Position numbers and translations under genes: made by a program
Shown: one piece after another, positions 11,340 through 23,500 of the stretch
How positions within the stretch are numbered: position 1 is the stretch's first letter
Layout: each line of letters opens with the position of its first letter
The notes under the pieces: generated by a model
The model's database searches: none
Seen by the model: the letters and a program-made list of their open reading frames with translations, nothing else
Told to the model about the DNA's origin: nothing
Assembly (NCBI GenBank): GCA_026075535.2
Contig: AP026549.1
Location: 7,192,001 to 7,256,000, forward strand
DNA from: Tricholoma matsutake
Taxonomy: Eukaryota; Basidiomycota; Agaricomycetes; Agaricales; Tricholomataceae
Reading direction: 5' to 3'
Length of the DNA: 64,000 nucleotides

Positions 11340-13508
11340 AGGTCTCATGGGCCCAGGGTTGTTAAACTCTGGACACTTTTTGTCGGTAGAGTAATGTCCT
11401 AATCCTCCACACCTATAGCAAGTGGGAGGAGGTTTACCTTCATCAGACCTCCTGGGGCAGAGGGTCTCCTGTCATTACTATGGTTGTCCCAGCTTGCAGA
11501 GGGCACTTTGCAAGCTCTGGGTGGTCCATTGTGAGCCCTTGGTCAATTATCCCATCTGGGAAAAACTTGGACTCATGATTGTGATCGTTCAGGTGACCAT
11601 TCTGGTCTACTAGGCACAATCACCTTGGGTTTGGAGACTTCCTTGCTAGAAGAGAGGGCCTCTACCAGTTGCTTGCACTCCTGGTATCTCTTTTTCTTCC
11701 TGAAGATTTCCTTGGCCTCCCGAACATAGTACAGAATAGTTTCTGTGGAACTAGGTTCCATGGAACAGCCCTTATCAAAGATAAAAGACACCATTGTCTG
11801 GGGTAACTCTGACAGCAGTTGGGTCTTGAAAGTAAAGTGATCTGGGGCCCTAATCATTCTGGTAGCATATCGCTCCAGCTTGTGATAGTAACTCATTACT
11901 CCCTCAATGGAGTCATACTTCACATTTGAGAAGTGATTGGCAGTGTTGTGGGTGGCATTGTCATGGATGAACTGGTTGTATAGACTGGTAATCACATCCT
12001 TGACTTTCCAATGGGCCTTGTGATGGTATCCCCATTGACATTGTCCTCAAACCAGGTCAATGCTATTCCTTCCAAGTAGATTCCAGTGTACTCTATCCTT
12101 TCAGCATCGAGATCTGGCCCACTTATCTTGCTCACCTTCAACCATCAAAGGAGAGCATTCAACCAATGCTCAAACACTTCCATGTCAGAGCTTCCTCCAT
12201 AAGATGATGGATTTGGCACTCGGGGTCCATTTTTCTGTTCTGGGAGGGACTCCACAGTTGCTGATACCTTGTTATCAATCTGCTGGTGGAATGTGGAGTG
12301 CATCACCCTCAAATACTTGGAAGGTTGATGATTGCCCTTGTGTTGATAGGAATTGAGATCCCTGATGTACCCCTGATGATGGGAACATGTGTCCGTAGGA
12401 GCTCCCATGGAAGGGGTCTCCCTGAGAGGGGTTGACCCCAAGTTTGCCCTTGATCTTGACCAAGGCCAAGAATTGGGATGAAGTAGACTAAGCTCCTCAA
12501 TGTCATCCTCCTCATCACTAGGGGGAGGAGTATCTTTATCATCACTATCGCTTCCAGATGAAGAAGAGTCTTCTCCATCTCCTCCATCCCCATTTCCCCC
12601 TGTCCTCCATGCCCAGGGGTATCATCCCTTCCTCCTTGCCCCTGCTGGAAGGGCCTAGGAGCTGGGGTTTGTGAAGGCTCCCTAGAAGGGTTGGCCTCCT
12701 CAAAAGGGAATCCTTCAGAATTGAACTGAATACCCTGGTCAGGAATATTGGTGTGCTGTCCCTCATGGATAGCCTCATCTTGTAATCATTGCAGGGCTAC
12801 CTTGCTGGCACCATCATAGTGCACCATTTCTTTTAGCATGGTTCAGTTAGCAGGTGTCCCATCTCAGGTTACTGAGCTTCCTTGTAGGTGAGGAACTCAT
12901 GGGTTTGACTCCTCACAATGGGGAGTAGTTCATACTCAACCATCAGATTCACAATGGAGCTGATTGGAAAAACCCAGGGCCAAGGCCTTGAGCTCCTTCT
13001 CGAGACAAGAGGGGTCATAGCTGGTTTGGTTCAGGTGACCATGGATGAACCCATGGGCCAAGGAGGCAAACTAGGCTGCTTGTGTCTCCTCCCTTCCAGG
13101 GGAGGAGTTCTTTTCTGGCTTCTTCTCCTTTTGTCATTTTTGTCTGTTCCCCTTGTCCATGGGGGGAGGCAAAGGTGGTTGCACAGGTCCAGGTGACAAG
13201 TGCACAGAGTTTTGGCATGGTGATATGAATTCACAAGCATTGGGTGATGCGAGAGCCTGAGGTGTGTTCTTTGGGGTTTGAGGACCCAGAGAAGGAGGAG
13301 GAGAAAGAGAGCCAGAATTCTCCCTTGGACCCTGGTTCAACATTTTTGATGTTGAATCTTCTTCTACTTCTTTGATGACACCCAATGGATTCCCATCCAC
13401 TGGGTCTAAGAGTTCATTGCCAGGGGGTTCAGTGTCTGAACCACCCTTCTGTTTTGCATGGGTTGTCCGACTCTTCTTCACCTTGGTGGAAGACATGATG
13501 TGTGTCAT
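11340..13508 (-). pseudogene. Element F gag (capsid and zinc knuckle)
   Basis: The minus-strand reading starts near 13508/13496 (MSSTKVKKSRTTHAKQ). It passes a Pro-rich region, then 12441-12145, then a capsid-like helical region at 11995-11573 (VMSYYHKLERYATRMIRAPD, FDKGCSMEPSSTETILYYVREAKE). It reaches a CCHC knuckle near 11400-11440 (CYRCGGLGHYSTDKKC). This order is that of Ty3 gag in basidiomycetes. Several frame changes and TGA stops break it. Its 5' LTR is at 13661-14431. Confidence 0.75.
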
Positions 13509-13660
13509 TCTTCAAGAAGGGCAGGGAACTGGGTTCAGTCATGGATCAAGGGTTTAAAGAACTGTCGCCGGTGGCATCAGGGTCGAATTTGATGTTATGG
13601 CATGACTTGACAGTTGCAAAGCACAAAGTTGAGCTGAAAGATATTTTTATATATGAGTTT

Positions 13661-14431
13661 TGTTAAGGGTGAAGCCTCAACCACTTGATCTAGTCAATGT
13701 CATTCAATGAGGTGCTTCCTTGATAAGTTGTTCGGCACTAGTCTTTACTCAGAGCATCCGACATAAAGTGTATAGTGCACTCTAGCAGGCCTTCTGCATA
13801 GAGTTGTCAATGTTCACGCACTAAGGGGCTTCCTTAGTGGTTTTGAGTAAGTTCATGTACTAAGGGGCTTCCTTAGTAGTTTTGAGTAAGCTTGTGAGTT
13901 CGCAGGTTAAGGCTGTAGATTGCCTAGATCTAAACTAAGGACATCCCTACTACAAGTTGCAGTACTTATACTAAGAGGGAGGTCCTTATTGTCCAATCGG
14001 AAAGGTAGATGTGTATCAAGTAACAATAGAAACAATAGGCCTCATGCCTTGCATGAGGCGTCCAATGTCACGGAGTGCTGTGGCACAGCCTGTCAGGAAA
14101 CAATAAGAGATAAGCCTCATGCCTGGCATGAGGTGTCCAATGTCAAGGAATGCTGCAGCACAGCATGTCAATCATGAGAGTCCGACATCATGGACCCAAT
14201 GTCAAGGGGTTGCTGTATCACAGCATGTATGGGAATGAGTCTGGGTGCATGGAGTCACCATGCATCAAGGGTGCCTTCCACAGGAATGGGATCAAATGCA
14301 TGTTGTCAGCATGCATTGTGGGTGCATCTGGTGTCAAGGGCATGCCTCAGGCATGAGTCAGGGAGTGCCTCCTGTCTGGAGGGGATCGTCAGGTGCATTG
14401 GGTTCCATGAGTTACAAGGAAAATTGTAACA
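13661..14431 (-). repeat. 5' LTR of element F (hairpin-bearing family)
   Basis: On the minus strand the LTR begins TGTTACAATTTTCC and ends CACCCTTAACA just before the F leader and gag. In that orientation CCGATTGGACAATAAGG (inverted CCAAT box) and a TATAAG-like box near 13962-13968 precede the hairpin region, so the hairpins should lie in the transcribed leader. Two perfect 8-bp hairpins with an AAGCC loop (GGCTT as printed) are at 13819-13839 and 13858-13878. The U3 side is full of palindromes such as GCCTCATGC-CTT-GCATGAGGC. A related LTR is at 62577-63283. Confidence 0.75.
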
Positions 14432-14691
14432 AGTTTGAATGTTTAAAAAAGTGTAGTAAGCGGAGGGTGGATGACTTAGTTCAATCACCACAAGAACATG
14501 AATAATGTATAATTTTTGCCTAAAGTAAAAAGTTGGTCTCTAACTATTGACCGGTCCCCTTATAAAGGGACCAGTGGCTTATGGTACACAGGTATAGTAC
14601 ATATACACAAATATATATCAAGCTCTAAGCCACAGGCCCAGATCACTACAGGAAACTTGGCTCACCATCAGTTTGATTTAGGGCAACCAAG
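14432..14691. other. Spacer between elements F and D
   Basis: No coding similarity. It holds GGTCCCCTTATAAAGGGACC (near-palindrome with a TATA-like core, about 14555-14575). A 21-bp stretch, GTTTGATTTAGGGCAACC plus AAG, is at 14671-14691 and recurs with one mismatch at 20485-20505 on the other side of element D. Confidence 0.5.
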
Positions 14692-14917
14692 TGTAAGCCT
14701 GGGGCTTACTCAGCATATTGACATCTATTGACATACTGGTTTTCCCCCACATATATATATATGAATCACAGACCCTTTTCCTTATCTTCCTTTTTCCCCA
14801 CTCACATTCTGCTTATTCTTGTGTATCGCCTACTGCTGCTTCTCCAATACATCTTGGTCTTATTTCTGTTTTTCAGCTGATCAAGTGAAGTTTAACTCTG
14901 GCTGAGGTAAACTTCCA
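14692..14917 (+). repeat. Element D 5' LTR
   Basis: Begins TGTAAGCCTGGGGCTTAC and ends GGTAAACTTCCA. It contains a run of TA dinucleotides (about 14750-14762) that may be the TATA region. It is near-identical to the right LTR at 20253-20480. Confidence 0.88.
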
Positions 14918-15030
14918 TTTTTTTTGAAATACCGACCAAAAAGAAAAACCCTACCAACTGATGCAACAGCTGCACAGCTGTTAGCTGATCAGTCTCCTTT
15001 TTCTCTTTCAAACTGTCTTGCAAAGGCTCT

Positions 15031-16130
15031 GTGGCTCTGATGCATGCATCGACACATTTACTGTGTGGTATATCTTCTGCTCCAACCACCCCCATTGCAT
15101 GCAGCAGCAGTTCTTGTGCAGCGGGTACCACTTCTGCTCCAGCACTTTCTCCCATTCCGGGCTCACCTCTGACTCCACTTCCCAAGACCGAGATGCATAT
15201 ACCCACTCTGACTACTGTGCATACACCCACCACACAGTTGCCTCTTCCAAAAACTCCTCCTCCACCCGCCCCTTCACATATATCATCAGCTTCATCAGAT
15301 TCAGGCTCTTCAACCAACATTGCATACCTTACCCCATGCTCCCATACCTCTATGTCGTTCATATCACATCAGGCCACTACAGTTGAGCATCTGCACCAAT
15401 CCAAGTTGCCAGTGCTCACCGCAGGTGATATTGACACTCAGGTTATGCAGGATTTTGAACTGTGCTGCATGAATGTTTTTGGTGAGAAAGATGTGAAGGC
15501 CGATGACCAAGTGTGCAAAATTTTGAGTGCCTTTTGTGACACCCAGATTCAGACTTGGATTGGAGGAGACCGTGACCAGATCCTTACATGACCTTCGGTG
15601 CCTTTATGATGGAACTTCGTAGCAACTATTTAGACCTTGACTGGGTTCCCACTATCCGCCGTCGCATCCTGTCTGCCACTATGAAACCTAACAAGTCCTT
15701 TTGGGATTGGTTCTCAAGCATGCAATTGCTGAACTCAATCATTGTTAATACCCCCTCATACTTCTCTGATGATGTGCTTCGTGATAAGCTCGAGTCTGGT
15801 TTGGACCCAGAGCTCACCCATTGCTGTACTGCTGGAAATGTAGACCCTGCATTGAAGCTTTGCCCTTGGGCCCTGGAGGTCAAGTGTATCAATGAAAATT
15901 TGCATGCAGACCTGAAGCATGCCCATGAGGAGGCAGAGCAGGTTTTCAACTGATGAGAGGGGACGAACAAACAGCGCTGCCTGAGCAGCAACATTGGCAC
16001 TGCAAGCAACTGCAATGCCACTCCCTCTGCAGAGCTGTTAACAACATGGTACACCACCTGGCAGCACTTACTGCTAAAGAGTGTGAGCTGCTGGATGCCA
16101 ACAATGGCTGCCACAAATGTCATTGACTGA
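15031..16130 (+). pseudogene. Element D gag
   Basis: A Pro/Ser/Thr-rich N-terminus is followed by a capsid-like region starting near 15385 (KLPVLTAGDIDTQVMQDFE, then ADDQVCKILSAF). This continues after a one-base frameshift at about 15588 with FGAFMMELRSNYLDLDW. Tandem TGA TGA at 15951-15956 stands where relatives would have Arg Arg. The cysteine motif near 16100-16175 (GCHKCH, a TGA, then LNVHHFSSSC) is a zinc-knuckle-like ending. The protein would assemble the virus-like particle. Confidence 0.8.
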
Positions 16131-16867
16131 ATGTCCACCATTTCTCCTCCTCTTGTCCCTATGGTTTCCCAGACACTGCCACATATACTGGCCTCATTGA
16201 TCATCTTACTGTGCTGCCTCTTGCTCCAATTACAACTACTACCATTAACACTGTGCCTGCCACTGCTGCACCTGCTGCTTCCACAAAAGTCAAGTCTACT
16301 GTTTGCCCCATTGCTGCTCTCAGCTCCTGGGCAGATGAGAAAGCAGCAACTTTTCCATCAGCTTCATCTGCACTGGGAAATGGTTCTGAGTCTGAAGAGG
16401 ATGATTCTGATGAGGTGAGTGCACCTTTCCAGTCATGACATTTATGGTGGCAGGCAGCAGTGTCTGGACCAGCAGTAAACAACCCTGTCACTGTGCCAAT
16501 GCTGCTTGACAATGGGGCTCATGTTGTCCTCATCCACACAGATTTTGTAGACCTGCTAGGTCTCCACTGTTGAAAATTGCCTGTGCCTGAAACAATTGAT
16601 GTTGCATTACCAAACTCAAATGAGGAAACAAAAATGATCTTGACTGAATGGGTTAAATTATCTGTGACTTCCTTAGATGGACTATGGACTGCAAAAACAG
16701 TTTGGGCTCTTGTGGCCCCCCACCTCTGTTCTGCTGTAATTCTGGGACTACCATTCCTTGTACATAATGACCTAGTGACCGATTATGCCAACTGTACATG
16801 CATTGATAAAAAGAGTGACTATGATTTGTTGAACCCGTCTGCACCACTGGCTCCAAAATGAAAGAAA
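16131..16867 (+). pseudogene. Element D aspartic protease region
   Basis: The region reads VPMLLDNGAHVVLIHTDFVDLLGL near 16490-16565. The DNGA stands where retropepsins have D-S/T-G, in the hydrophobic-hydrophobic-D-x-G-A context typical of this Ty3 lineage. TGA codons at about 16437, 16572 and 16859 all fall where Arg fits (QS-x-HLWWQ, HC-x-KLPVPE, PK-x-KKLH). The acidic stretch SESEEDDSDE precedes it. Confidence 0.75.
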
Positions 16868-18453
16868 TTGCACCTGAAGGAACTGCTGAGGCAAGTGCAT
16901 GCAGATCACAAACTGATGCTGGCAGAACTGAAGTTTGTGCTGAATGGCCACCATAAATTGATTGAGTTCAAGCTGGTGAAGCAACTGGATGTTGTTGGTG
17001 CTGTCAACACTCGAATTGAAGTGTTGAGTCATGTTGCTGTGCTCATGCAGCATGAGGATGGACTAAAGTTGGAATTTCATGACATTTTTGAACTGATACC
17101 TCATGTAAATCAGTTGCCTGATGATGTGCAAGTGTGCATAAAACTGAAATTGGCAGAACATACTATTAAGACATGTACATATCAGTGTCCCCAAAAGTTC
17201 CATGAGTCCTGGGGTGTGTTGATACAGAAACATCTTGATGCCAGTCAAATTCAACCTTTGTCATCACCATGGGCATCACCAGTGTTCATAATCCCTAAGG
17301 CTGATCCTACCATCCTACCACAGTGGGTCAATGATTACCAACAGTTAAATGCTAACACAGTGACTGACTCTCACCCCTTACCTTGGGTAGATGATATCCT
17401 CACTGACTGTGCAAAAGGCAAAATCTGGGGGACATTTGATATGACAGACAGTTTCTTCCAAACTAAAATGCACCCAGATGATGTGTCACTGACTGCTGTA
17501 TCCACACTGTTTGGCCTTTATGAATGGTTAGTGATGCCAATGGGATTGCGGAATGCACCCACAATCCACCAATGAAGGGTGTCTGTGGCCCTGCACAAAT
17601 ACATTGGGAGGATCTGCCATGTGTACCTGGATGATATCGTAATCTGGTCCGAGTCTATTGAGAAACACCACCAAAATGTCAGGCTGATACTGACTGCATT
17701 ATGAGCAGCTTGACTGTACTGCAACCCAAAGAAAATGGAATTGTACTGCACTTCTATTGACTTCCTCAGACATCACATCTCACAGAAAGGCATTGAGGTG
17801 GACTCTCACAAAGTCAACAGAATATTAGCATGGCCTTGTCCTTGCTCAGCCACTGACGTGAGGTGTTTTCTTGGTGTTGTACAATATCTGGCAGCTTTCT
17901 TGCCTAACCTGGCTACTCACATGTTGGTGTTGACACCTCTGACAATGAAAGATGCAAACCATTGCTTTCCTGCTTGGATATCTGAACACCAGTTTGCATT
18001 TGAAGCCATCAAATCGATCATTGTAGGCCACGACTGCCTGACAACAATTGACCATGAAAGTATGGACTGCCATATATTTGTGACAACAGATGCAAGCAAC
18101 TACCGTTCAGGTGCTGTTCTGTCTTTTGGCAGACTGCTTGTCCTGTTGTGTTCAATTCAATGACATTCAAGGAAGCAGAGCTGAACTACCCAGTCCACAA
18201 AAAGGAGATGTTGGCCATCATCCAAGTGCTACAGAAATGGTGAACAGATCTCATTGGTAGCTCATTCACAATTTTCACTGACCATAGAGCTCTGGAACAC
18301 TTTGATACCCAGCCTGACTTGTCAAGACAGCAGGCTCAGTGGATGGAGTTTATGTCACAGTTTGATGTGAAAATTGTCTACATCAAAGGTGAGAACAATA
18401 GTGTTGCTGATGCTCTCTCATGACTGCCAACTGCCAAATCAGAAAACAGCACA
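16868..18453 (+). pseudogene. Element D reverse transcriptase and RNase H
   Basis: The RT core is clear: SSPWASPVFIIPKAD, VNDYQQLNANTVTDSHPLP, FDMTDSFFQTKMHPDD, GLYEWLVMPMGLRNAPTIHQ, then YLDDIVIWSES. The thumb region and RNase H follow (TTDASNYRSGAVLSFG, PVHKKEMLAIIQVL, FTDHRALEHFDTQPDLS). TGA stops at 17573, about 17702, about 17711, about 18240 and about 18420 align with Arg or with other residues reachable from CGA in the second copy. An indel near 18150 shifts the frame at VVFNSMTFK. The active-site Asps are all present. Confidence 0.88.
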
Positions 18454-20091
18454 TTGGCTATTGTTTCCACATGTCAACCTTATGACTTCTGTGTTGATGA
18501 TGAATCAGCTTCAGTCAATGCTGTGATACTGGCTACATTGAGCTGTCCATTACTGAGCGCTCATGCATTGGCCAAAACAGACATTGCAAGGACTCAGGCT
18601 GTGACTGCTGTGCTGTCAATTACACAAGATGCTATGCTCCTGGAGGCTATCATGGCTGGATATGAGACTGACACTTGGTGCAAAAAGTTGTTGGTGGCTG
18701 CACCAGGGATGCTGATTGTACAGAAGAAAGACAATTTGCTGTTCATCAATGAGCATCTTGTCATTCCAACAGGAGGTGGAATCCAAGAAACTCTGTTCAG
18801 ACTGACCCATGACTGACTGGGGCATTTTGGTTTTGAAAAGTCTTATGGATCTCTATGCGCATCGTACTACTGGCCAAACATGTGGCGGGATTTTGAGACC
18901 ACCTATGTGCCTAGCTGTGCTGACTGCCAATGAAACAAGAGCTGAACTTCACAGCCTATGGGCCCACTGCACCCACTACCAGTGCCAGATCGTCATGGCG
19001 ACTCTGTGGCTATGGATTTCATTGGACCATTTCCAGAGGATAATGGTTTTAACTGTATCCTTACAATGACTGACCACTTGGGGGAAGACATTCAGACAAT
19101 ACCTACAAGGACAGACATCAGTGCTGAAGATCTTGCAAGGATTTTTTTTGACTGCTGGTTCTGCAAAAATGGACTTCCACTGGACATTGTCTCGGACCAT
19201 GATAAGCTTTTCATGTCAAAATTCTGGAAGGCTCTCCATGCGCTGATGGGTGTAAAATTGAAAATGTCAACTGCATACCACCCACAAACAGATGGCTCAT
19301 TGGAATGCACTAACAAGACTGTTAACCAGGCACTCTGCTACCATGTTGCCCAAGCACAAAAAGGCTGGGCACGGGTGTTACCTCGTGTGCATTTTGACTT
19401 GATGAACACTGTAAACAAGTCTATGGGTTTCTCTCCTTTTCAACTGTGCATGGGCCGCAGCCCAAGATTGATCCCTCTGTTGGTGCCAACTGTGGTCTCT
19501 GTACCTCTGGAACAAGAACATGCACAGGCACTGATTGCACAGCCGGAACTGGATGTATGGGAAGCTCAGGACAACTTGCTGAAGGCTAAAGTGGCACAAG
19601 CATCATACACTAATCAGACACAAAGAGATGAACCTGCATTGGATATTGGAGACAGAGTGATGTTGTCCACTGAAAACAGGTGCTGCCAATACAAGGCAAA
19701 AGGACAGAAGAGGGTGGCAAAATTCATGCCATGCTTCGATGGGCCTTATACCATCTTGGACATCAACTGTGCAACATCCAATGTCACACTGGATTTTCCT
19801 CCAAGTTTGAAAGCTCACCCTACCTTCCACACATCAGAAGTTTTCCGTTATAATGAAAATGATCATGACTTGTTCCCTTCATGGAAGCTGGGCAGACCAG
19901 GGTCTATTATTACTGAGGAAGGTGCTGGAGAGCATTTCATGGAAAATATTATTGATTCAAGGCACCGGGGTCATGGGATGCAGTACCTGGTTCGTTGGTT
20001 GGGGTATGGCCCTGAGGATGACAAATGGCTTGCAGGCACGGAATTGGCAGACAACTCTGCCTTGGATGACTGGTTGGCAGGAAATGGTTGA
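18454..20091 (+). pseudogene. Element D integrase with chromodomain
   Basis: The N-terminal H2C2 region (about 18800-18940) contains TGA codons at Arg positions. From 18958 the frame is open for 377 codons. It contains the catalytic core (AMDFIGPFPEDNGFNCILTM, IVSDHDKLFMSKFW, STAYHPQTDGSLECTNKTVN), the GPY/F-like region (CFDGPYTILDINC) and a C-terminal chromodomain (FMENIIDSRHRGHGMQYLV, RWLGYGPEDDKW). Integrase inserts element DNA, and the chromodomain targets insertion to modified histones. DDE residues are readable. Confidence 0.9.
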
Positions 20092-20252
20092 GGGCACTGT
20101 TCAGTTCACCTTCTTCTTGTCCCTGCCTCTTGTAGCTTTTCCCTATGGGGTTTTTGATGCACCCTGTGAGCAGTTTTATATTATCACACATATTTTTTTT
20201 TCCTTTTTTCTGGTTGAACAGATGGTGTCAAATTTTTCCGAGGGGGGAAGGG

Positions 20253-20480
20253 TGTAAGCCTGGGGCTTACTCAACATATTGACATCTATTGACATACTGG
20301 TTTTCCCCCATATATATATATATACAGATTGTGGACCCTTTTCCTTATCTTCCTTTTTCCCCACTTGCATTCTGTTTATTCTCATGTATTGCCTACTGCT
20401 GCTTCTCTGATATATCTTGGTCTTATTTCTGTTTTTTGGCTGATTGAGTGAAGCTTAACTCTGGCTGAGGTAAGCTTCCA
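20253..20480 (+). repeat. Element D 3' LTR
   Basis: Directly follows the polypurine tract at 20240-20252. It begins TGTAAGCCTGGGG and ends GGTAAGCTTCCA. Differences from the left LTR include CpG-type and other transitions. Confidence 0.88.
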
Positions 20481-20505
20481 CCGAGTTTGATTTAGGGCAG
20501 CCAAG

Positions 20506-23500
20506 CTCAACTTAAGCTTGGGTAACAACAGCCCCCAACTATTTGGCTGACACATTGACATTATTTTCACATGAACTGGGAGGTACCAACAAGGGTCAAG
20601 AGTTTCAAAATATCTTGTAAACTGCCTTGGAATCTACGAGGAGGATACGGTTCTGCTTTGGAATTGAAATACACATTGACTAGCATATATTGAATCGATC
20701 TACAACATAAAATAAAGGTAAGATGAAGTGATAGTGCTAGCAGAAAGAAGCCGAGTCGACAAGTGCCAAAAACAGGGAGTTTCAAAACTTTTTGTAACAC
20801 TAGTCACACAAACTTATGTCAAAATGTTGTTTAAGCTTGTGACAAATTCTACTAGTGTATAACACTAGTCAGCAACTCAAGTCAACTGTCTGCAACACAC
20901 TTATAACACAGGTTTAATAATAGTAATGTGTATTGCACTTTATTCCAAATCAATCTCATGTCTAGTTTCCCAGACATAGTAGGATTTCGCTTTTGTTTGT
21001 TCCTGTTGTGCCAGAAAACCGCGAGGCATGAAAGTAGGTGTCCACTATGTCGCGTCTGCATTACCCCTACATCTGGGTCCAAAAATCTAAGCAATAGCTA
21101 CAGTATGAAGCAAGATATGAAGTAAATGAATTTCAGTCATAATATCTACAATCTAACAAGTATACTAATAAGTCTGTTGGACTATGTAGCAAGTGTTTCA
21201 TCACAGTATTCAACAAATGTCACATTCTGTCACACATTTTTCATTGTTCTTCCACTGAATGCCTCAAAGACATTATAAAACCCTAGCTTGGAATATAATC
21301 TAATTGATACATAAAAGAGGCCACGAGCTTCCCAGGATTTTTCAGATACTTCTGCCCTTTAGAGAACTGAATAAAGTCACAGGTGATCATTTTGATCTGT
21401 TAATTCAATGTCTCTCTTTGCTTCCACAACACCCATCCTTCAAATGAGCTCATATATGGATTCACATCCAGTATACCCTACAGTCTGAAAAGGCTCTGAG
21501 AGCAAAAGCTGCCGAGATCATTTGAGACATGTGATTTTGAAACTCTCTACCATTTTGAATGCTGCTACATGTGATAGTATGACAGCCTTTGATCAAATCG
21601 TCGAGAACCTGCTTGTCTGGGTGTGAGTCAAGGGACTCAAGGCCAGAAGCTGTTTGCAAGGGGGTGTCACATGGTCAAATTACCATATAGGGATGGTTAG
21701 TTAGTCCAGCCCTCAAGCTGTTTAAAAAAAAAATTTAGGTAGCATAATTTTGTGCCAGAGGGACACTGACAATCTCACAAACACAGGGACACTAACAGGG
21801 CAGATACTGTACTATTCTAACACCATATTTGCACTGAATGAAGGTGGCCCTTGGTGAATAAACATGAGCAAATATAATATTGCAGTATCAGCTGCATTGC
21901 AGCTCATTTTATTGCTTCTACAATAACTTTCTGGCTTACTATTGGGTGAAGGTCTCATAGATAAATGATCTCAGAGAGACAATATGTTGCTATGTCTGGC
22001 TATCAAGCAATGGCAGGCAGCTACGGCCTGGACCGTTTTTCCTGATGACTATGTGACTTAAAATCCATCATTGTTCTCCTTCACAGTAAAATACCCCAGA
22101 AAACATGCTTTATTCATTCATATCATACCAGAGATGTTGTAGGCATGCAGTAGTGATGCTATGGAGATCTGTAGTCATCATAGCACTATGTGAACTACAA
22201 GTTCTCCACCCCACTACAACTTTAAGCCCTTCTTCAAACCTCCCATATGACCAACTGACCAACCCCTCCTTGTCTATGTGTGACTTACCATCCTGTACTA
22301 AGCCAATTGATATAAAAGATGAATGAATGCATTGGCAACGCACCTGTGGCTGAACCTGATGGCCTGGCAGGTAGACCCGTTATGCCATGGTTTGAGGTAG
22401 TCTCGATACCATTGTAGTGAAGACATGTTGACAGTTGTTCACATAGGTCTGAGGTCATGAAAAGTTTTGTCTTCCATTGCCAACATTCAGTGTTGAGTGC
22501 ATGATTAATATTGTGACTTGATGTGACAAAAAAGTTGAACATCCAAGTTTGGCAATTTTTGGACTTGTTGATCTTGTTTCCCCACCACCATCATCCACTG
22601 GCACTTGCATTGCACCTTCATCTCCCCTCCCTAAGCTTCCTTCCCCCCCCTACCAACCCTTTCAAGGCAATGATCATCTGGCATTAAATTGATAGGCTCT
22701 CTTTGTGACTTCCTTGGCTGGTGGTATACACAATCAAGAAGGGGGAAGGGTCCCCTGAGATCTCTGTGCCTGACAGCCATCCTCCAGTAAGTTGTTAAAA
22801 ATTGCAGTGTTCACTACTCTATCAGCCTTACATTATCCTGAAACTTTCTCCTTCTTTCTGTCATTGTGATATCCTTACAGTAGGTCAGTTCACTTTTGCA
22901 TTACAGGCCTTGCACTAACAGAGATTCACTAACTTACAGGCCATGTACATATTCCCAATGGGGATCCCGCAACTTGGATGGTGTTTACCCCCTCAAGTGA
23001 TCTGGTGGCCATTGAGGTGTGTTATACAAAGCCTCCTGATCCTTGCTTCAAAGTTGACTTATTCACTTGATGGTCTCAATGGTTCATTGCTTTAGGTCAT
23101 TGGGGTTTGGTGTTTGAAACTAGAAATGGCACATATTGATCTGTATCCCAATGAAAATTCCACTTATCTGTTTTCCAGACATTCATGTATCCTTCTTAGG
23201 TCAGCATCTCTCACAATACTCTCAACATCTCTAGTGATCCCTGCATGCCTCTTGACAATCCCAATGCTAGTGCCAGTGGACTGATGAGCCCTCCCCCCAT
23301 CTGATCTTGGCATGATGTTGTGCCCTGCTGAAGATTGTTGCTTTGGTCGAGATGCCAGATGTGGCAGTTGGAGCATGTCGACACACCCAGAGAACCATGT
23401 GGCTGTTGGTAGTGGTCATGGCAGCAGCGGTATGGTGGTTTTGGTATGCTTGAGGCTTTGATGAGAAGGATTGTGTAATTACTTGCATACAAATGTAATT

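Larger units (their letters stand above)
14692..20480 (+). mobile_element. Complete chromodomain Ty3 element D
   Basis: Two LTRs of 226 and 228 bp (14692-14917, 20253-20480) bound gag, protease, RT, RNase H, integrase and a chromodomain in order on the plus strand. A polypurine tract (GAGGGGGGAAGGG) precedes the right LTR. The flanking 5-mers CCAAG and CCGAG fit a target duplication with one CpG-type change. The element is inactive as read: about a dozen in-frame TGA codons and at least two indels. A truncated relative is at 47656-50110 in the opposite orientation. Confidence 0.9.

Noticed and set aside
14245..14505. Plus-strand ORFs in the element F LTR.
   Set aside because: They fall in LTR U3 palindromic sequence and are not conserved between the two LTR copies.
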